Shown: positions 24,801-37,173 of the stretch, piece after piece
Position numbering within the stretch: position 1 is the first letter of the stretch
Layout: every line of letters starts with the position of its first letter
Assembly: GCA_964036665.1 (NCBI GenBank)
Contig: OZ038529.1
Span: 2,914,001 to 2,978,000 of the forward strand
Direction of reading: 5' to 3'
From: Gordius sp. MW1
Taxonomy: Eukaryota > Nematomorpha > Gordioida > Gordea > Gordiidae
DNA: 64,000 nucleotides
Notes under the pieces: generated by a model
Told to the model about the DNA's origin: nothing
Database searches by the model: none
The model's input: only the letters and a program-made list of their open reading frames with translations
Translations under genes and position numbers: made by a program

Positions 24801-27800
24801 CTTTCTTCCATAACTTTTGCAATTTTTCGCCGCACCAGTGCACATATTGAAAGAAAACTCACACAAAATGGCCGCTTGAGTTATTTAATAAATTTTTAGG
24901 ACAGTAATCAACTGTTGTGGCCCATGTACAAAGGAATGGGAAAAATAGTCAAACCTCTTTCGACACTTCTTAATTTCGGGGGCCGGGATGGGTAAAAAGT
25001 CGAGTCGCTTAACGATAAATTCCAACGGTTCTTTAATGGGGTACGACGCGTTAGCTAATTCCTCGTTGGTGGAATTTGCTTCCGTAGAATTTAAGATTTT
25101 TTGTGAATCGGTTTTTTGGTGGGTATTTTCGGTAGAATTTTGCATATTTTCTGAATTGTCCGGCTCTCCCTTGAGATCGTCATGCTAAAGTAAATGAAAA
25201 AAATGTCATGGAATCGGATTCATTAGTTCAGAGTTTCTTCGATTTACTTTTCCACTTTAAAAATTTAATTTTAAAGTTGAGAAAGTTTAATACAGCCAAA
25301 GATGGGTTACAATGCAAATATGAGAAACCGTATAACAATTTGAAAAATTAAGTATAAACAATGAGGAATATTAATTTTTAGTTAAATCTTCACATCAATT
25401 TCCACACTTCGTTACTTAGCCACTAAAATACATACTTGGGGTCAATGTTGTTTGCCATAAGGATATTTATAAAAAACGAAAAGAAATGCTGTAGAAAAAG
25501 AGGACAAACCAATTTTGGACAATGCAAAATTTCAAAAAAACCACGTTGATTAATATTCAAAGAAAGCTCGCGCTACAAAATACACTCAAAAAAACTCGTT
25601 CAAAAATCAAAAGTAATCAAATCAATCCCTCCGTAAACAAACCACGTCCAAATTGCATAAAAATTATATTTTAAATAAAATTTATCACTTTTCGATGAAA
25701 AAAGTAGAAAAATATGAATAAATTCATTGGTAAAATTAAAAGGATATATATGGATATACCTGCCCATTTTCACCCTTAGTTTTATCTGCGTCCACTTCAT
25801 TGTCAGTTATGTCATTTGCAGGAATAGACTGTTCTTCATTTGCAGGATTTTGCGCGTCTGGATCTTCTCCTTTGGCACCGGTGAAGAAATTTTTGATTTT
25901 AGTCCCAATTTCTAACGCAAAAATACGAAAAAAAAAACAATTTTAAGGTCAAAAAAGTCTTTAAAAATGTAAAAAAATTATTAAATCAACTTATTTTTAG
26001 AAGGAAAAATAGAAGATATTTTCAACGGTACTTACTTTGCAAAGCTAAAGTGCAAAACAAAATTATTAAAATTGAATTATAGTAAATAAAGGGCTAATTT
26101 TTATCATGCAACCTTGGTGCTTTGAAAATCTGACTCTCAACGTATTAAATTTATACGTTTTCATTGTAAATAGGCAAATTTTATTAAACCCTTTTTTGGG
26201 GGATGAATAGAGTAAATTTTTGCTCAGTTTTTTTTGTAGTTTAAAGCCAATGTACATAAAAAGGTCATAAGTAGCATTCAACCTTTATATCATATGCCAA
26301 AGAGTTAATTAAACTTTACCCATTTCCACAAAAATTAATATCAGCATGCATATATTTTTTTAATTTGTCAGAATAGACTGGGTAAAAAGTAAAATAAACT
26401 TTTTTCAGTTAGTTATTAGTAACAGGGTAATTTTTTTATTGGTATTACTTGAAAATGTGGATTCTTCCATCTTAGGACCATGGTGTTCGTAATGAATATC
26501 GACCTTTATTCATTCCATCCCCAATAAAAATTTAAATTACATTACATTACATAATATGAAAACTAAATTAAGAAATGATAATTTATAAAAATAAAATATA
26601 TTAATCATTATTAAAGATATCTAATATATTTATTCAAAAAAAAATCATAAAACTGTTTCAAATCAATAACAGACTCAAAAACACTCATTTTCGTAAGACT
26701 ACAGTTCTAAAATATAATCCTCCATATTACTATTCCTACAAAACACCCTAGGCAAAAGGCCCAGTTTAAACTACCGCCCTCGCACATTTTAATCAACATT
26801 TTGGAAGTGTATTTTTGAATTTAATATAAAAACTCACTTTTTTTCGTCAAAAACAAATTGAATAATTCCGAAAATTAGTAATGGAAAAAGTTAAATGACA
26901 AGCCAAACATTACGTGGTCCAATCGTAGCATACAGCTTTCGTCTAGGGTAAAATGAGCTTTGATTCCTTTGAATTCCGTCTCGGGATCGAGCGAATGCTT
27001 AGCGAAACTAGCTGCAACTCCTTTAACGGTAACTTGGGAAATGTTGAGCGTTTTGAAATTCCTTGCAAGTAGTACCCGTGAAATCAAAAGCAAAACGTAT
27101 TTGCAAAACATTTTTTTATAGCTAATTTTTTTTTGGTCTGTCTTTCTTAGTAGACCCCTAGGCTAAGTCGAATGTTGAAAAACAGCCCAAAGTCGACCGT
27201 TACTCTCAGTTGAACCGAAGGTTGACCAAACAAAACCCAGCCGTTTTTGCAACAACTAGCTCCACTCATATCACAAACTTCATTTTTAGTCGCTAGTGAG
27301 CCCGTCAATTGCACAGAAATTAATGGAGAAATATTTGAATTTGTCCTATAAGTATAGCACTCGGTCAAAAAATGTAGCCTGGTTCGATATTTTTTTATAT
27401 TTCATGTTGAAAGAGGTTTGATTCCTGGTTTTCGTGGGGTTTTAACGCATTTTGTGGGTATAAAAAGTTACTCTTCCGTAGTAACTTTGAGAGAAAGGTT
27501 GCTTTTCGAAAGCTTGCAGGTCAAGCCATTTTAGTGAAACACTGAAAAGACCCAAAAATCAATCTCTAGACTCTTCAACATACCGGCCCTAGTGTGAGGA
27601 TCCCTAACCAACAGAACTCCCTGCGTTACTTATTATTAATTAATTTTGATTGTATAAATGTTGTACCTTTAGGTATTTTGTAACCAATAGTTAGCTATAC
27701 TGATATATACAATAAAATCATATGTTCTATTCAACTCTCCTCGTAAATATCCCTTTCCTTAACCCTCTTAAAAAACCCTATCCTCCCCTACTAATGTATG

Positions 27801-30800
27801 TAACTTTGTTTCGTGAAAATAAAAGTTTTAACGATTAAAAAAAATAAATAAATACAAAAAACACTCCCCATCCATATCCTTTTCCCCTTCAAGAAGTTAT
27901 ATACCTAGCCACCACCCCCCTATAGGATTAATGTGGATCTTGTCGTTCTCCTCTTTTCCTAATATTCGCTAGTATTCCTTTCAGAAATAATAGTTGAAAG
28001 TTTAGAAAATGCTACAATCCAACTGAAATATGACACCTTTTCAGCCGATATTTAACACTGTGGTGTACTTTTAAACTTAATAGAGTCATGTAAACGTCTA
28101 TACCCTTTAAACATACAATTTTTGCGAAAAAATTGCATGCAAAAATCTCGAAATCGCCATCCTTCTATAACTTCCAGAAAAGTGTCGAAAACCTGTTATA
28201 AACCTTACGGCTCATAGTATAATGTTAAAAAATACTTTAATTAGCTTAATTATTTGATAATGTGAATAATTTTCAGATAAAAAACCCACTTTAATTCTGC
28301 CGGGGACAGGTAGCTCAAGTCTCCGTACGTAACGTTAAAAACGAAATCGTCAAAATTTTTGTTGAAAGTTATGACTTTCTTTTGCGGGCAGGGGTTGAAA
28401 CGAGTGAAAAGCAATTTACTAATATGTTTTTTGGTCGGGGTTTTGGTGGCACCATTAATTTCGTTAGAATCAATATCCCCGGCACCCGGCTCTAAATCTT
28501 TATCAAATTCCACCTACACATAATTCAAGATTGAAAAATATAAAAAAAACTGCATTGTCAATAAAAAATAGTTTTTGCAATAGAAAAATTGTCTGAGAAA
28601 AAAAGCAGAAATTTTAGAGGGATGCCAGAGCACTCTTTGCGACGTCCCAGTACGTGTATGCTGAATATTAAAAATTTGATTGAATCTTGTAGCTAAGCCC
28701 GATTAAATTTTAATTTTTGGCACGAGCCCGGCTTTCGGCCGGCCCGTGCAGGTTTCTAATAATACAAATCTTAAATTGCTAAAGTTTAATTTAGAGAAAA
28801 AGAGGCAATTTTAAATGGATAACAACATCCAAAATTTCCCCCAAACATCAAACTTAAGTCCCTAAAGTCCGATTTAGAAAAGGTATACGACGTTAAAAAC
28901 GAAAGTTGCTAAAGATGGTAAATTATTTTTTAGAGGAATTAGTAAAGCTTTTTCATTAAAAGTTTATTCATTAAAAAATCCATATTGACAATAATATAAT
29001 ATAACGACCACAAATTAAAATTCCGATATTCATAAGGTTTGAGTAACGAAGGGGCTAAGTATTTAACAGCTTACAAAACCTTCTAAGCCTTGTTAAAGCA
29101 AGAATTCGGGCAGGGACTTTAAAAATTTCGATATTAAGTAATAAATATTAGATTTAGTTAATTTAAAAAACAACACATAGTAAGTAAAACGAAAAATTAA
29201 GTAGTCCAAGCTTGGAGGAATCTTTACTTTGATAGGGTAGGCGTTGGCATCTTTAATGATGAACTTCTTCGCCCTAAACCCCTGACTTAGGTAAGCTGCC
29301 TGGTATACGGCCCCTAGGTGAGAAATTAATAAGGATAATAATTTTAAAAATGGAAAAAAAAAGTTAATTTATCGAATAAAATATAAATTGATTTACAACA
29401 ATGCAAACGTAAATAAATTAAGCTAATAAAACAAACATTTTTGTTAAAGTTTTCACAAAATAAAGGTAAATTTTGTTGTAATAAGATAGATTAGATAAAA
29501 TTTCAAAGTACCTAAAGCAGCCGCTTCGTCTGTATTAATCCCTTTCCCGAGATCCGTGCTATTTCCAAATACATAGACAAAGGTGTATTAATTTTTCTTG
29601 TTAAAATTAAAAAAAATAATCTTTTAAAAATGTGGCATAACGCCAATCCCCTCTTAAATTTGGTTTTATCCAGTTTTGGTTGCTTAGTTCTAGTTTTATG
29701 ATATAGCTATTATTTAATTACTATTCTTGGCTTGTTCAATTACCCTTTTAGTTTTATTACCCTACCCTCCCGTTGCTAGTTGTATGACTATTCAAATTTA
29801 TTGTCACGCAGTCCTAACGCGTTTGTTTGTTATAATCCCCCTCCCCGATCGTGATGGTATTGTTTACATATTTTCATCTTCAATCAACCCCCGATCGTTA
29901 TTGTATTTTTTACCTATTTACGTCAACGATCATCATTATTATTCCCACTATTAAAAGAAGGAATTGTTTGTAAAATCATTAATAAAAGATTTGTTTTGTG
30001 GAAATAAAATTGGGAAAAATATATTAGTGGTTACGAATCCTATAAAATACATTCTCCCTCACTGAGGGAGGATCATTCGTTAAATCTATACTTATTTAAG
30101 TATAGAAAACAAAATATTGGAATTTTGAAGGACATCAAGTACAAGTTGTATATAGTAAAAAGCTTTTCAAAATTATAACAAAATTAGTATAAAAATAGAA
30201 AAACTTAATTTTTTAAAATCTTATTATTCTATAAATTCAAAGAAATTTGTTAACTTTCCTCAACCCTAATACCATAATCAAAAAATAAATTAAATAAATA
30301 AAAAATAATTTATTACTTGGGTGAATAACTCTTTAAAACGTCCTGAATTTTGGGCATCCTAGTAGCTGCGCCAAACAATATTATTTGCTCTATTTCACTC
30401 TAAACGATAAAATTAATTATAAAAATGAAATTGGGAAAAAGATATTACTTTGTCAATTTGTTCGTGACTCAAGGCATTTAAGGCATCGTCTATCGGCCCC
30501 CTTACCCTTTCGAATAAATCCTCGCAAATTGTTTCAAAATCTGTTCGGGTTATTTTGATTTTCATATTGAGACCTTCCAACAAATTTTCAACCTAAATCA
30601 TATTTCATAAAAAATAAACATAATTTTAATAAAATTCTAAAATTATCTAAATTTCTATGTAAAAACGCAAAAAAATTATTTATAAATTAGGTTTGGAGAA
30701 TATTTAATTAAAAATTATAATTATAAAACTAGAGCTCTCACTTTTTAGTGGAGCTGTTAATAACTACTTCACTTTTTTTTGAACTTAGAACTAAATAGTT

Positions 30801-33800
30801 CGTTTTTTTGAAGTTCAGCATGAACTTGAACTATTTATATTTTTAATATTCTGAACTTGAACTTTACAATATAAATGAACTAGTTCTTCTCAAAAATTAT
30901 TATTTAAAATGAATTTATAAGCCGAGTATAATTGTTTTTATAAACCAGAACGATTTATTAAGCGCTCATTTTTGATATTATAAAAAACATCCACAATCGA
31001 GCCTGGGTTTATTAAAAAAAACCTTTTCAAAATCTCCAATTCTTCCATAAATCCCAACAAGTAAATTATAATGGAAATTATGTAGTCACATTTATAAAAC
31101 ACCGAAAAATTTCGAAAATTCACTAAATTTGTGAAACTTAAAAGCTTACAAACATATTTTGCGGGTTTTTCATGGTATATTTTATCTAAAATAAATTTTT
31201 TAAATCCTTTTTAAATAGCAAAAAAATTAAAATTTTAGTAATCCTCTCAACAAATAAAGTATGTGCCTGTTAATAAAACATGACCAAAGGAAAATATTTT
31301 AGAGAAAACATTTCGAAATTAAAGTGAATCTACCTAAATTCGCGTTCCCCAACAGAAAACTGATTATTAAATTTTACTTTTTAATAACGCGGTAATTATT
31401 AAACACTCTGCAAAAAGCTCTCTAAAAGACATCCCTGGACAAATTCGCATTCAAAAAATTTCTAACCAAGAAGGTTTCAACATTTATAAACGATTCGCTT
31501 TTTCACTTAAACTGTTAAAAGCCGTTCAGTTTTTTTTCAGTTTTTGCCAAGTTTTTTTGAATTATTTTTGCAAAGTAGAAATATACCTATTTAAAACCGA
31601 CCCCATCCCCACCCCTAAGGTATTGGCTATCCCTAGTGATTACATTAAAACTTATTTTTAAAGGGTGCATTCTATCTTAGAAAAGTACGGCTTATAAAAA
31701 TCATAGCGGGGACATTTTTTACTAAAAAGGCTAAAAAAAGCGGTAAAAATTTATGCTACTCCGGAAGTTTCTAGAGCCGTCCAGTTTTTTTTCGCGATTT
31801 TGCCAAGTCGCTTAAAAGCTGAGGTGGTCGGCTTACAAATATCCTAGCGGGGCTTACATTTTTACCATGAAAAAAGGCGGTAAAAAAGTAAGCCGACCGA
31901 TATTGCGAGATACAAACTTGGGCGTAGGCTTCGCTATTAGCGCTGAGGATTTTCATAACGCGACCCGCTTCCACGTATATTTTGTTCATGGCCCTAGGAT
32001 CCATGGTCACATCGGAGGTTGTGCTATGCTTTTCCTGATTGAAGGCACTAGCTAAATGGTCTCGTAGCCTTATTTGAAAAGCCGAACCTCCTAAAGTCCG
32101 ATCGAATCTAGGAGGGAATAAGGTATGCAAAATTTGTAGATTTAGAAATTCTTCCAGATTCAACTGTATAGCTAAAATCTATAATGCACAATTATCATTC
32201 ATTAGCCCCGGCAAGATTTTTGAGAATTCTAATAAATGAACCTGTGTTTGCTCATAATTTTCCTAATATATGGTATTATTAACATAATGCAGGTTGATTG
32301 AATTTTAAAATTAAGGCCACTATTTAGATTTACACCTATTTATCAATCTGAAATTCAGGATATAATGGTGTCGAGGATAGACAAGGGGTAAAACTTAAAA
32401 TAAATTTTAGCATACTATTTATATTGGCATAGCTAGCTTATAGATATACAAATAAAATGGTTGGAAATTATGAAGAATGTTTAACACATAGGTAACAAAG
32501 TTTAAAACAATTTTAAAATGTGATGCACATGTAACATTCGTTAAAAACCTCAAAAACTACGTGCAATAGTTTTAATTCAATTATTTACATAAAAATTTTT
32601 ACCACTTTTTGGTAGAATTAATCTGAGTGGGTTAAATAGTATGAGAGCTAGGAAAAAGGAGAACATATTCATAGCTTTTCAAAAAATAAATTTTAATTTT
32701 GCATCAAAACACTTTGGTGCATTTATGTTATGCCAAGGATTTGCTTTAATATAAAAGCATTCACCAAAGCTTATGTTTGTTTTGGACCGGATATTATAAT
32801 GCAAGTCTATTAAGTAAATAAAGAATAGATCAAAAGTTATTTGAATTTATTTTATGATTTTTAATTAAATATTTTGAATTCAGAAGTTCAAATTTATTTA
32901 TCAAAAATTGAAAATATCAAAATTTCAATAAAAATGTTGCTTAGTTTTTTTATTTTGATAATAAACAAACATTTGTAATAGAGTTTACCCAAATGTTTTT
33001 ATGGTCAGTTGTGGATAAGTAACTAGTGTTGTCTCTTTGATTTGAACATTTTGGTATGCTAAAATGATTTTAAAAAATTGAATAAGAAGATATAATAAAT
33101 ATTTTATAATTCTTTTAGAAATAAAATGTATTTGTAGAAATCATAATATTTATGTATGACTTAAAATATTTTATAAAATATAACACAACATTTTATAAGT
33201 TCAACTATGTACATATGAATCAAAGATACCTTACCAACTATAGTAACTTGTGAGCTGCATGCACCCATGTCATAAAACATGACATAATGTGGTGTATTGT
33301 TGAACATCTTTTGTCTGAAAAGACCATAATTGAGGGCCACTACAAAAAAATAAAAATAAATCAATATCTAAAATAATTTAATTTTAATTAAGTAAATTTA
33401 TAAAGCAGCAAATAAAATACAAACTTTATTTATTGTGTTGTATTCTAATATATTAATTTTAATTTAGCTAGATTTATAAAATAATAGCTTATAAAGGACT
33501 AACCAGCTGTATTATCATTCATTATTTGAAGTAATTTAAGGTTAGAAATATTTGCGGCTTGTTCTATGGCCCTTCTTTCAGCTTGTGTAAAGTAAGGTGG
33601 AACTGTAATTACAACTCCAGAAACGGGTTGCTCCGCAAATTTAGAAGCTATTTCTTGAGATTGATCAAAAATCATAGCAATAAGTTCTTCTGGTAGAAAT
33701 GTTTCACTTTAAAAAATATAAATTATATATAGTAAAGCATGATTTATCATTAAATGTAAATTACTCCTAAATTTTAGCTTGTGTTTATTACTTATTGTGA

Positions 33801-34409
33801 ATAAATGCAAATCCATCTCTATCACTAAGTGATCCCATTTCTACTTGAGGAAATCTATGCCTATAATCCTCAAGTTCATGGCTGTACAAATATTTTGCCA
33901 AAACTTCTCTCACATATGGATAAACTTCTTTTGGCTTTTTTTGGCACTTTATTGCACATGAAAGGTATAAAAACAGTTTATAACATATAATAAACATATC
34001 ATACATATATTATAGCAGGATCACCAATCAATATCTCATCTTTTTTAAAACCAATTAGATTATTCAGTTTTCTACTTGAATCCCTAAAATCGTTAAACAA
34101 ATATAAAGTACAAACTAAGGCTGATAATTTTTATAAAAAAAGACATAAAATATTATTACGGCATCAACACGGTTTCCATTGGTGTGCCAGGCTAAAAGAT
34201 AATGAGTAACATTGAGTAGTAAAATAGTATATTTACCTTAACTAATGCCATTTTAATCCATTCGCAACCAAAATCAATCGAAAAGACAGCAAGTGAAGCT
34301 AAATTCACAATAAATAAATAAAAAGGAACTAACTAATATTACCAGAAAAGCTAAAAAGGGATGCCAGCAATAAAAGTTTGAGCATTTTGTAATTACAAAT
34401 TGAAGCCAT
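18895..34409 (-). CDS. HYOU1: Hypoxia up-regulated protein 1 / GRP170 ER chaperone
   Basis: Large Hsp70-family chaperone and nucleotide exchange factor of the ER lumen, a known unfolded-protein-response target. Twenty-three exons join in phase to 1004 aa (human 999). In coding order: 34409-34343, 34298-34237, 34191-34160, 34083-34005, 33946-33792, 33706-33504, 33339-33235, 33058-32989, 32107-31918, 30592-30449, 30399-30317, 29558-29512, 29313-29228, 28513-28290, 27061-26914, 26868-26838, 25911-25760, 25184-24955, 23305-23092, 22127-21906, 21619-21388, 19920-19726, 18938-18895. The signal peptide has a core LKLLLLASLFSFS. Nucleotide-binding landmarks are VFSIDFGCEWIKMALVKPG, VITVPPYFTQAERRA, FDRTLGG and IILFGAATRMPKIQ. 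The substrate-binding part includes GIKAHFTLDES, followed by an acidic linker, a helical C-terminal domain (FTEVELNTLEKLI), a Lys-rich stretch and a C-terminal ADEL signal. The usual GGATR is GAATR here. The intron at 26869-26913 ends in CG, not AG. Confidence 0.93.
20578..20735. repeat. CGTAGCC/poly-G MITE copy
   Basis: Ends TGGTCGTAGCCAAGGGGG and CAATGCTGGCTACGCCCA. A poly-G run, the AAATTATGGCTAAAATTTC core and a poly-C run lie between. Opposite orientation to most copies. It lies in HYOU1 intron 21. Confidence 0.8.
21640..21850 (-). repeat. R2-like LINE 3' end, then truncated TA-MITE
   Basis: 21655-21770 carries the same 3' UTR as 6165-6260 (TTTACTTGTTAAAAATCCG, then ATAAAATATAAAACAAAATGCG). 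21811-21850 is only the right end of the TA-flanked MITE (AAACCCAGCCCCGTTTTTAC). Both are in HYOU1 intron 20, next to exon 21. Confidence 0.55.
22156..22275. repeat. CGTAGCC/poly-G MITE copy
   Basis: Short complete copy: CATGGGCGTAGCCAGG to CCTGACTACGCCCATG, with an 11-12 C run. TTTAGACA lies just outside both ends, separated from the right end by a few bases. It lies in HYOU1 intron 19, about 30 bp from exon 20. Confidence 0.8.
22880..23060. repeat. TA-flanked MITE copy
   Basis: Well-preserved copy from GTGTTGTAAAAACGGCTGGG to CCCGCCGTTTTCACAACAC, flanked by TA. It ends 31 bp from the splice donor of HYOU1 exon 19. Confidence 0.85.
23816..24014. repeat. TA-flanked MITE copy
   Basis: Ends GTGTTGTAAAAATGGCTGG and AGCCCTTTTTACAACAC, with TCGACC-rich arms. 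It lies in HYOU1 intron 18 and directly precedes a hAT MITE. Confidence 0.85.
24043..24443. mobile_element. hAT MITE with GGGTTCGGGTT arms
   Basis: Terminal repeats CAGGGGTTTG and CAAACCCCTG, with GGGTTCGGGTT-rich sub-terminal arms. It shares ends and arms with the 880-bp hAT at 51519, of which it is a shortened, non-coding relative. No matching 8-bp target duplication is visible here. It lies in HYOU1 intron 18. Confidence 0.75.
24568..24764. repeat. TA-flanked MITE copy
   Basis: Complete copy: TA then GTGTTGTAAAAACGGCTGGG, ending AACGTTTTTACAACAC then TA. It is the third mobile insertion in HYOU1 intron 18. Confidence 0.85.
27126..27256. repeat. TA-flanked MITE, left end missing
   Basis: Right half only, ending ACCCAGCCGTTTTTGCAACA, with the TCGACC interior. 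It lies in HYOU1 intron 14. Confidence 0.65.
28681..29050. repeat. GC-rich repeat end and LINE 3' UTR piece
   Basis: 28690-28757 holds GGCACGAGCCCGGC then GCCGGCCCGTGCAGG, a relative of the 5640 repeat. 28965-29045 carries TTCATTAAAAAATCCATATTGACAATAATATAAT, a diverged 3' end of the R2-like LINE seen at 6170. Both are in HYOU1 intron 13. Confidence 0.4.
31510..31895 (-). repeat. Diverged local duplication beside HYOU1 exon 9
   Basis: Two related stretches: AGCCGTTCAGTTTTTTTTC...TTGCCAAGT and CGGCTTATAAAAATCATAGCGGGG at 31516-31720, then the same order again at 31772-31892 with a shorter spacer. The second unit ends at the splice donor of exon 9 (31917). Confidence 0.5.
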
Positions 34410-34427
34410 ATCAGAAATCTTAACAAA

Positions 34428-34446
34428 CGTGTTCACCGATTATTGG
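34428..34446 (-). promoter_or_regulatory. ER-stress-response-element-like site upstream of HYOU1
   Basis: On the minus strand the site reads CCAAT, 9 bases, ACACG. The known ERSE is CCAAT-N9-CCACG, so this is one mismatch away, with exact spacing, just upstream of a gene whose relatives are UPR targets. It lies only 19 bp above the chosen start codon, closer than usual, so it could be a chance match. Confidence 0.3.
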
Positions 34447-34883
34447 GAATTTTAAACGCCATGTGTTTACTCGTCATCTTCAAAACGTTGCTCTATCGAA
34501 ATTTTTAATGATACAAAGTCAAAATCGGTTAAGTGATATTCACTGGTCCTTAAATTTAGACAAAATTATTATGCGATTTTTAACACTTATACAATTAAAT
34601 TAAATTCTAAGTAATATAAATAATTTTTTCCACTAATATTAATTATATTATCATAAACTTCCAAAAACAAATTTTTTATATAAAGACAGGGATTATATTA
34701 AAGTTTTATAACAAAATATATAGACTTAAATCATCTAGTTTTAATGGTTTTATATTCACCTTTGTAAAGAAAGAGAGATTCAGCTAACAATAGCTAGCTC
34801 ACATTTTTCTTATGTCTTCTTATAATCACTTTGAAAGATATATATGTTAGAAAATAAAGTAAGATTCCAATATCAAACATTAA

Positions 34884-35111
34884 TCAAACATTGGTTACTT
34901 GATTTGTAATAAATAGCCCTTTAACTCTTTCTTTATTTGTCTTAGTTCCCATTACCTTCTCATCGACAAGTGCAAAGGTGCTTTTGTTTCCAATTTTCAA
35001 AAACAACCCTGATTCAACACAATTATAGATGTTATTTGGAAGGTTAGATTTTAGGATATTAGGTATCGTGTTTTTAGTCGATGCAGTTGTCATAATATCA
35101 GTGTTATTCAA
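34884..35111 (-). pseudogene. Tigger/pogo-type transposase fragment
   Basis: A 75-codon minus-strand frame includes NNIYNCVESGLFLK, TFALVDEKVMGTK and NKERVKGLFITNQ. This matches the layout of pogo/Tigger DDE transposases (IYN.DETGLF.K ... K..KER.T.L...N), with the catalytic DE of DETGLF replaced by VE. Neither flank extends it. It is a decayed fragment upstream of HYOU1. Confidence 0.55.
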
Positions 35112-36561
35112 TTAATTATGGTGTAATAATTGTTGCTGTTCCCGGTAAAAAAACCTGAGGAGGGCATCTATAATGCCTAGAACATTATTATAAATATATT
35201 TAATTATAACAAAAACAGAATTTCAAAAATTTATAGAAAATAAACCGAATTATAATACAATGGAACAATAATTTGTCGTCATCAAAATGCTTTGTATAAA
35301 ATTAACAATAATAATCCATTAAAGCACATCTTTTCTTTCTGCAAACTGTTTCATTAAGGCTTATTAATTCTTATGAATTTTTCTAAATTAAAAAATATTT
35401 TGATTTATAAATATATTTTTTGTTGAAAATAAGGTATTAAAGGCAGTGACTGCAATTAAGCTCCACTATAGCAAACTCCATTTCCTCTGCCTTTGCCCCA
35501 ATAAGCACTTTATTTTTTTATTCATTTTTAATTAATCGAAATACGGGGGTTTTCCTATTCATTTTAAATTTGTTTAACAAAACTCATTTATTATTGTAAA
35601 ACCACGAATGATAATGTTAATAATTTCAGTTAAAAAGTCAGTGTTCACATCCTACGAGGTTCTATTTCTGTTCAGTTCCGTATGCAGTCTTGTTTATATA
35701 ACACACGAGGACTTTGTCTACCTACATATTCCTAATTCTCTTTGTCTATCGGTTGTCATCGTATTTACTATTTGGTAGCTTGCCTTCTTGTCATTAAATC
35801 TCCACATCTGGTTAGTCCTAATGGTCCCCCTCTCCTGGGACTATTCATTCAACATATAAAATAATATTAATAATAACGTATTAATAAAAATGTGGTGTTC
35901 CTAGTGTGCCACGCCTCTTTATATAATAGTTTATTACACCACGTATCAATGATTTTATATACGCACGCGCTCTTCCAATCTTTTCCCCTTACACATTATT
36001 AGCTGTGTTACTTACTTTTCGATAGGTGTACGATATAATTAAAAAAATAGATCTTTATAAGATCAATGCGCGGAATTAATAAATCCATATATTCAACCGC
36101 TTAAATAAAATAAATGCTCAATCCATAGAACCCTCCATCATTCTTTCGGTAATTGAAGCATTAATCCTTTGAAAATTGATAAACCATAATACCTGCCATT
36201 CTATACATTAGAACATCCTCTGCAAACGTAACAGAAAGAAAAAGATTAGATATTTTATTAGTGCAGCCCGCGAAGATATGACGTCGTGAATTTTAGGCGC
36301 AAAATAAAAAGCAAAGGTGAAAATATGGGAGGAAACTTTTGATGCGCAGATATAAAAACTAACGGGAAAATATTTGGGAGATATAAAAAGAAAGGGGAGA
36401 TTGGGAGAATTTTTATGTTTTGTAAGACGTAAAATTTAAATTATTTTCTGCTGAACGCCATCTCCTTTCTTTTATACACAACACAAGTAAAGGGGGGGGG
36501 GGAAAGCAAGGTCTAAAGTTTAGAAGCGACATATCGCAGCCTCATTAATTCGTAGAAGGCC
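35112..36561. other. Gene-free AT-rich intergenic stretch
   Basis: No open frame of note, RNA gene or recognisable element. A 10-G run lies near 36493. Confidence 0.5.
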
Positions 36562-36565
36562 TTAA

Positions 36566-37173
36566 CCCTCGAGAGCATTCCTGCAAATCCCGAACGCGAG
36601 AGCATTCGTGGGGTATATTTGACCCCATTTTTTTAACTTCTTATAACTTTTAAAGTATTCTTTTTAAACCTTTCAAATTTTAAACATGTGTTTATAAAGA
36701 TTTTAAGATTGATGGTATAAATTTTGATATGAATCTAATCAGCATTACAAAACTTATTAACGATTTTCTGGACCCCCATTTTCATTTTGGTAAGAGCTTC
36801 CCCTCATTTTACCTCTTGACATCATATACCTTAAAATAAATCAAAAAACGTGATTTTTTATTAAAAGAATGTTCAAAATGTATTAAAAACACAAATTGTA
36901 AAAGATATCATCAAACGAAAAAAATACATACATTTTTTCCAACAGAAAAAAACTTACGTGAGAGCATTCGTGGGGTACACAGGAACCCTGTGGCCAAAAA
37001 GATGCTATATTTTAAAAAGTAATGGGCCAAAAGTTATAAAATTTTCCTCAAACTTAGTTCTTGGTAAAATATTAGGCTACTGAAAAGGCCAGATCAATTC
37101 GCTTCTAAACGCGTTTTATATTTAAGTTTATAACTATCATGGGTCCGTAATACCCCACGAATGCTCTCGAGGG
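36566..37173. mobile_element. piggyBac-type MITE with TTAA target sites
   Basis: A 608-bp element flanked by TTAA on both sides (36562-36565 and 37174-37177). Its ends are inverted copies of CCCTCGAGAGCATTC. The sub-terminal motif GAGAGCATTCGTGGGGTA occurs at 36599, at 36961 and inverted at the right end. The TTAA duplication and CCC start are hallmarks of piggyBac elements. No transposase frame is present, so it is non-autonomous. The internal stretch around 36750 has a relative near 60740. Confidence 0.85.

Noticed and set aside
26033-26041. A 9-bp HYOU1 micro-exon (LCK)
   Set aside because: It does not give the phase needed by the next exon. The 31-bp exon at 26838-26868 does.
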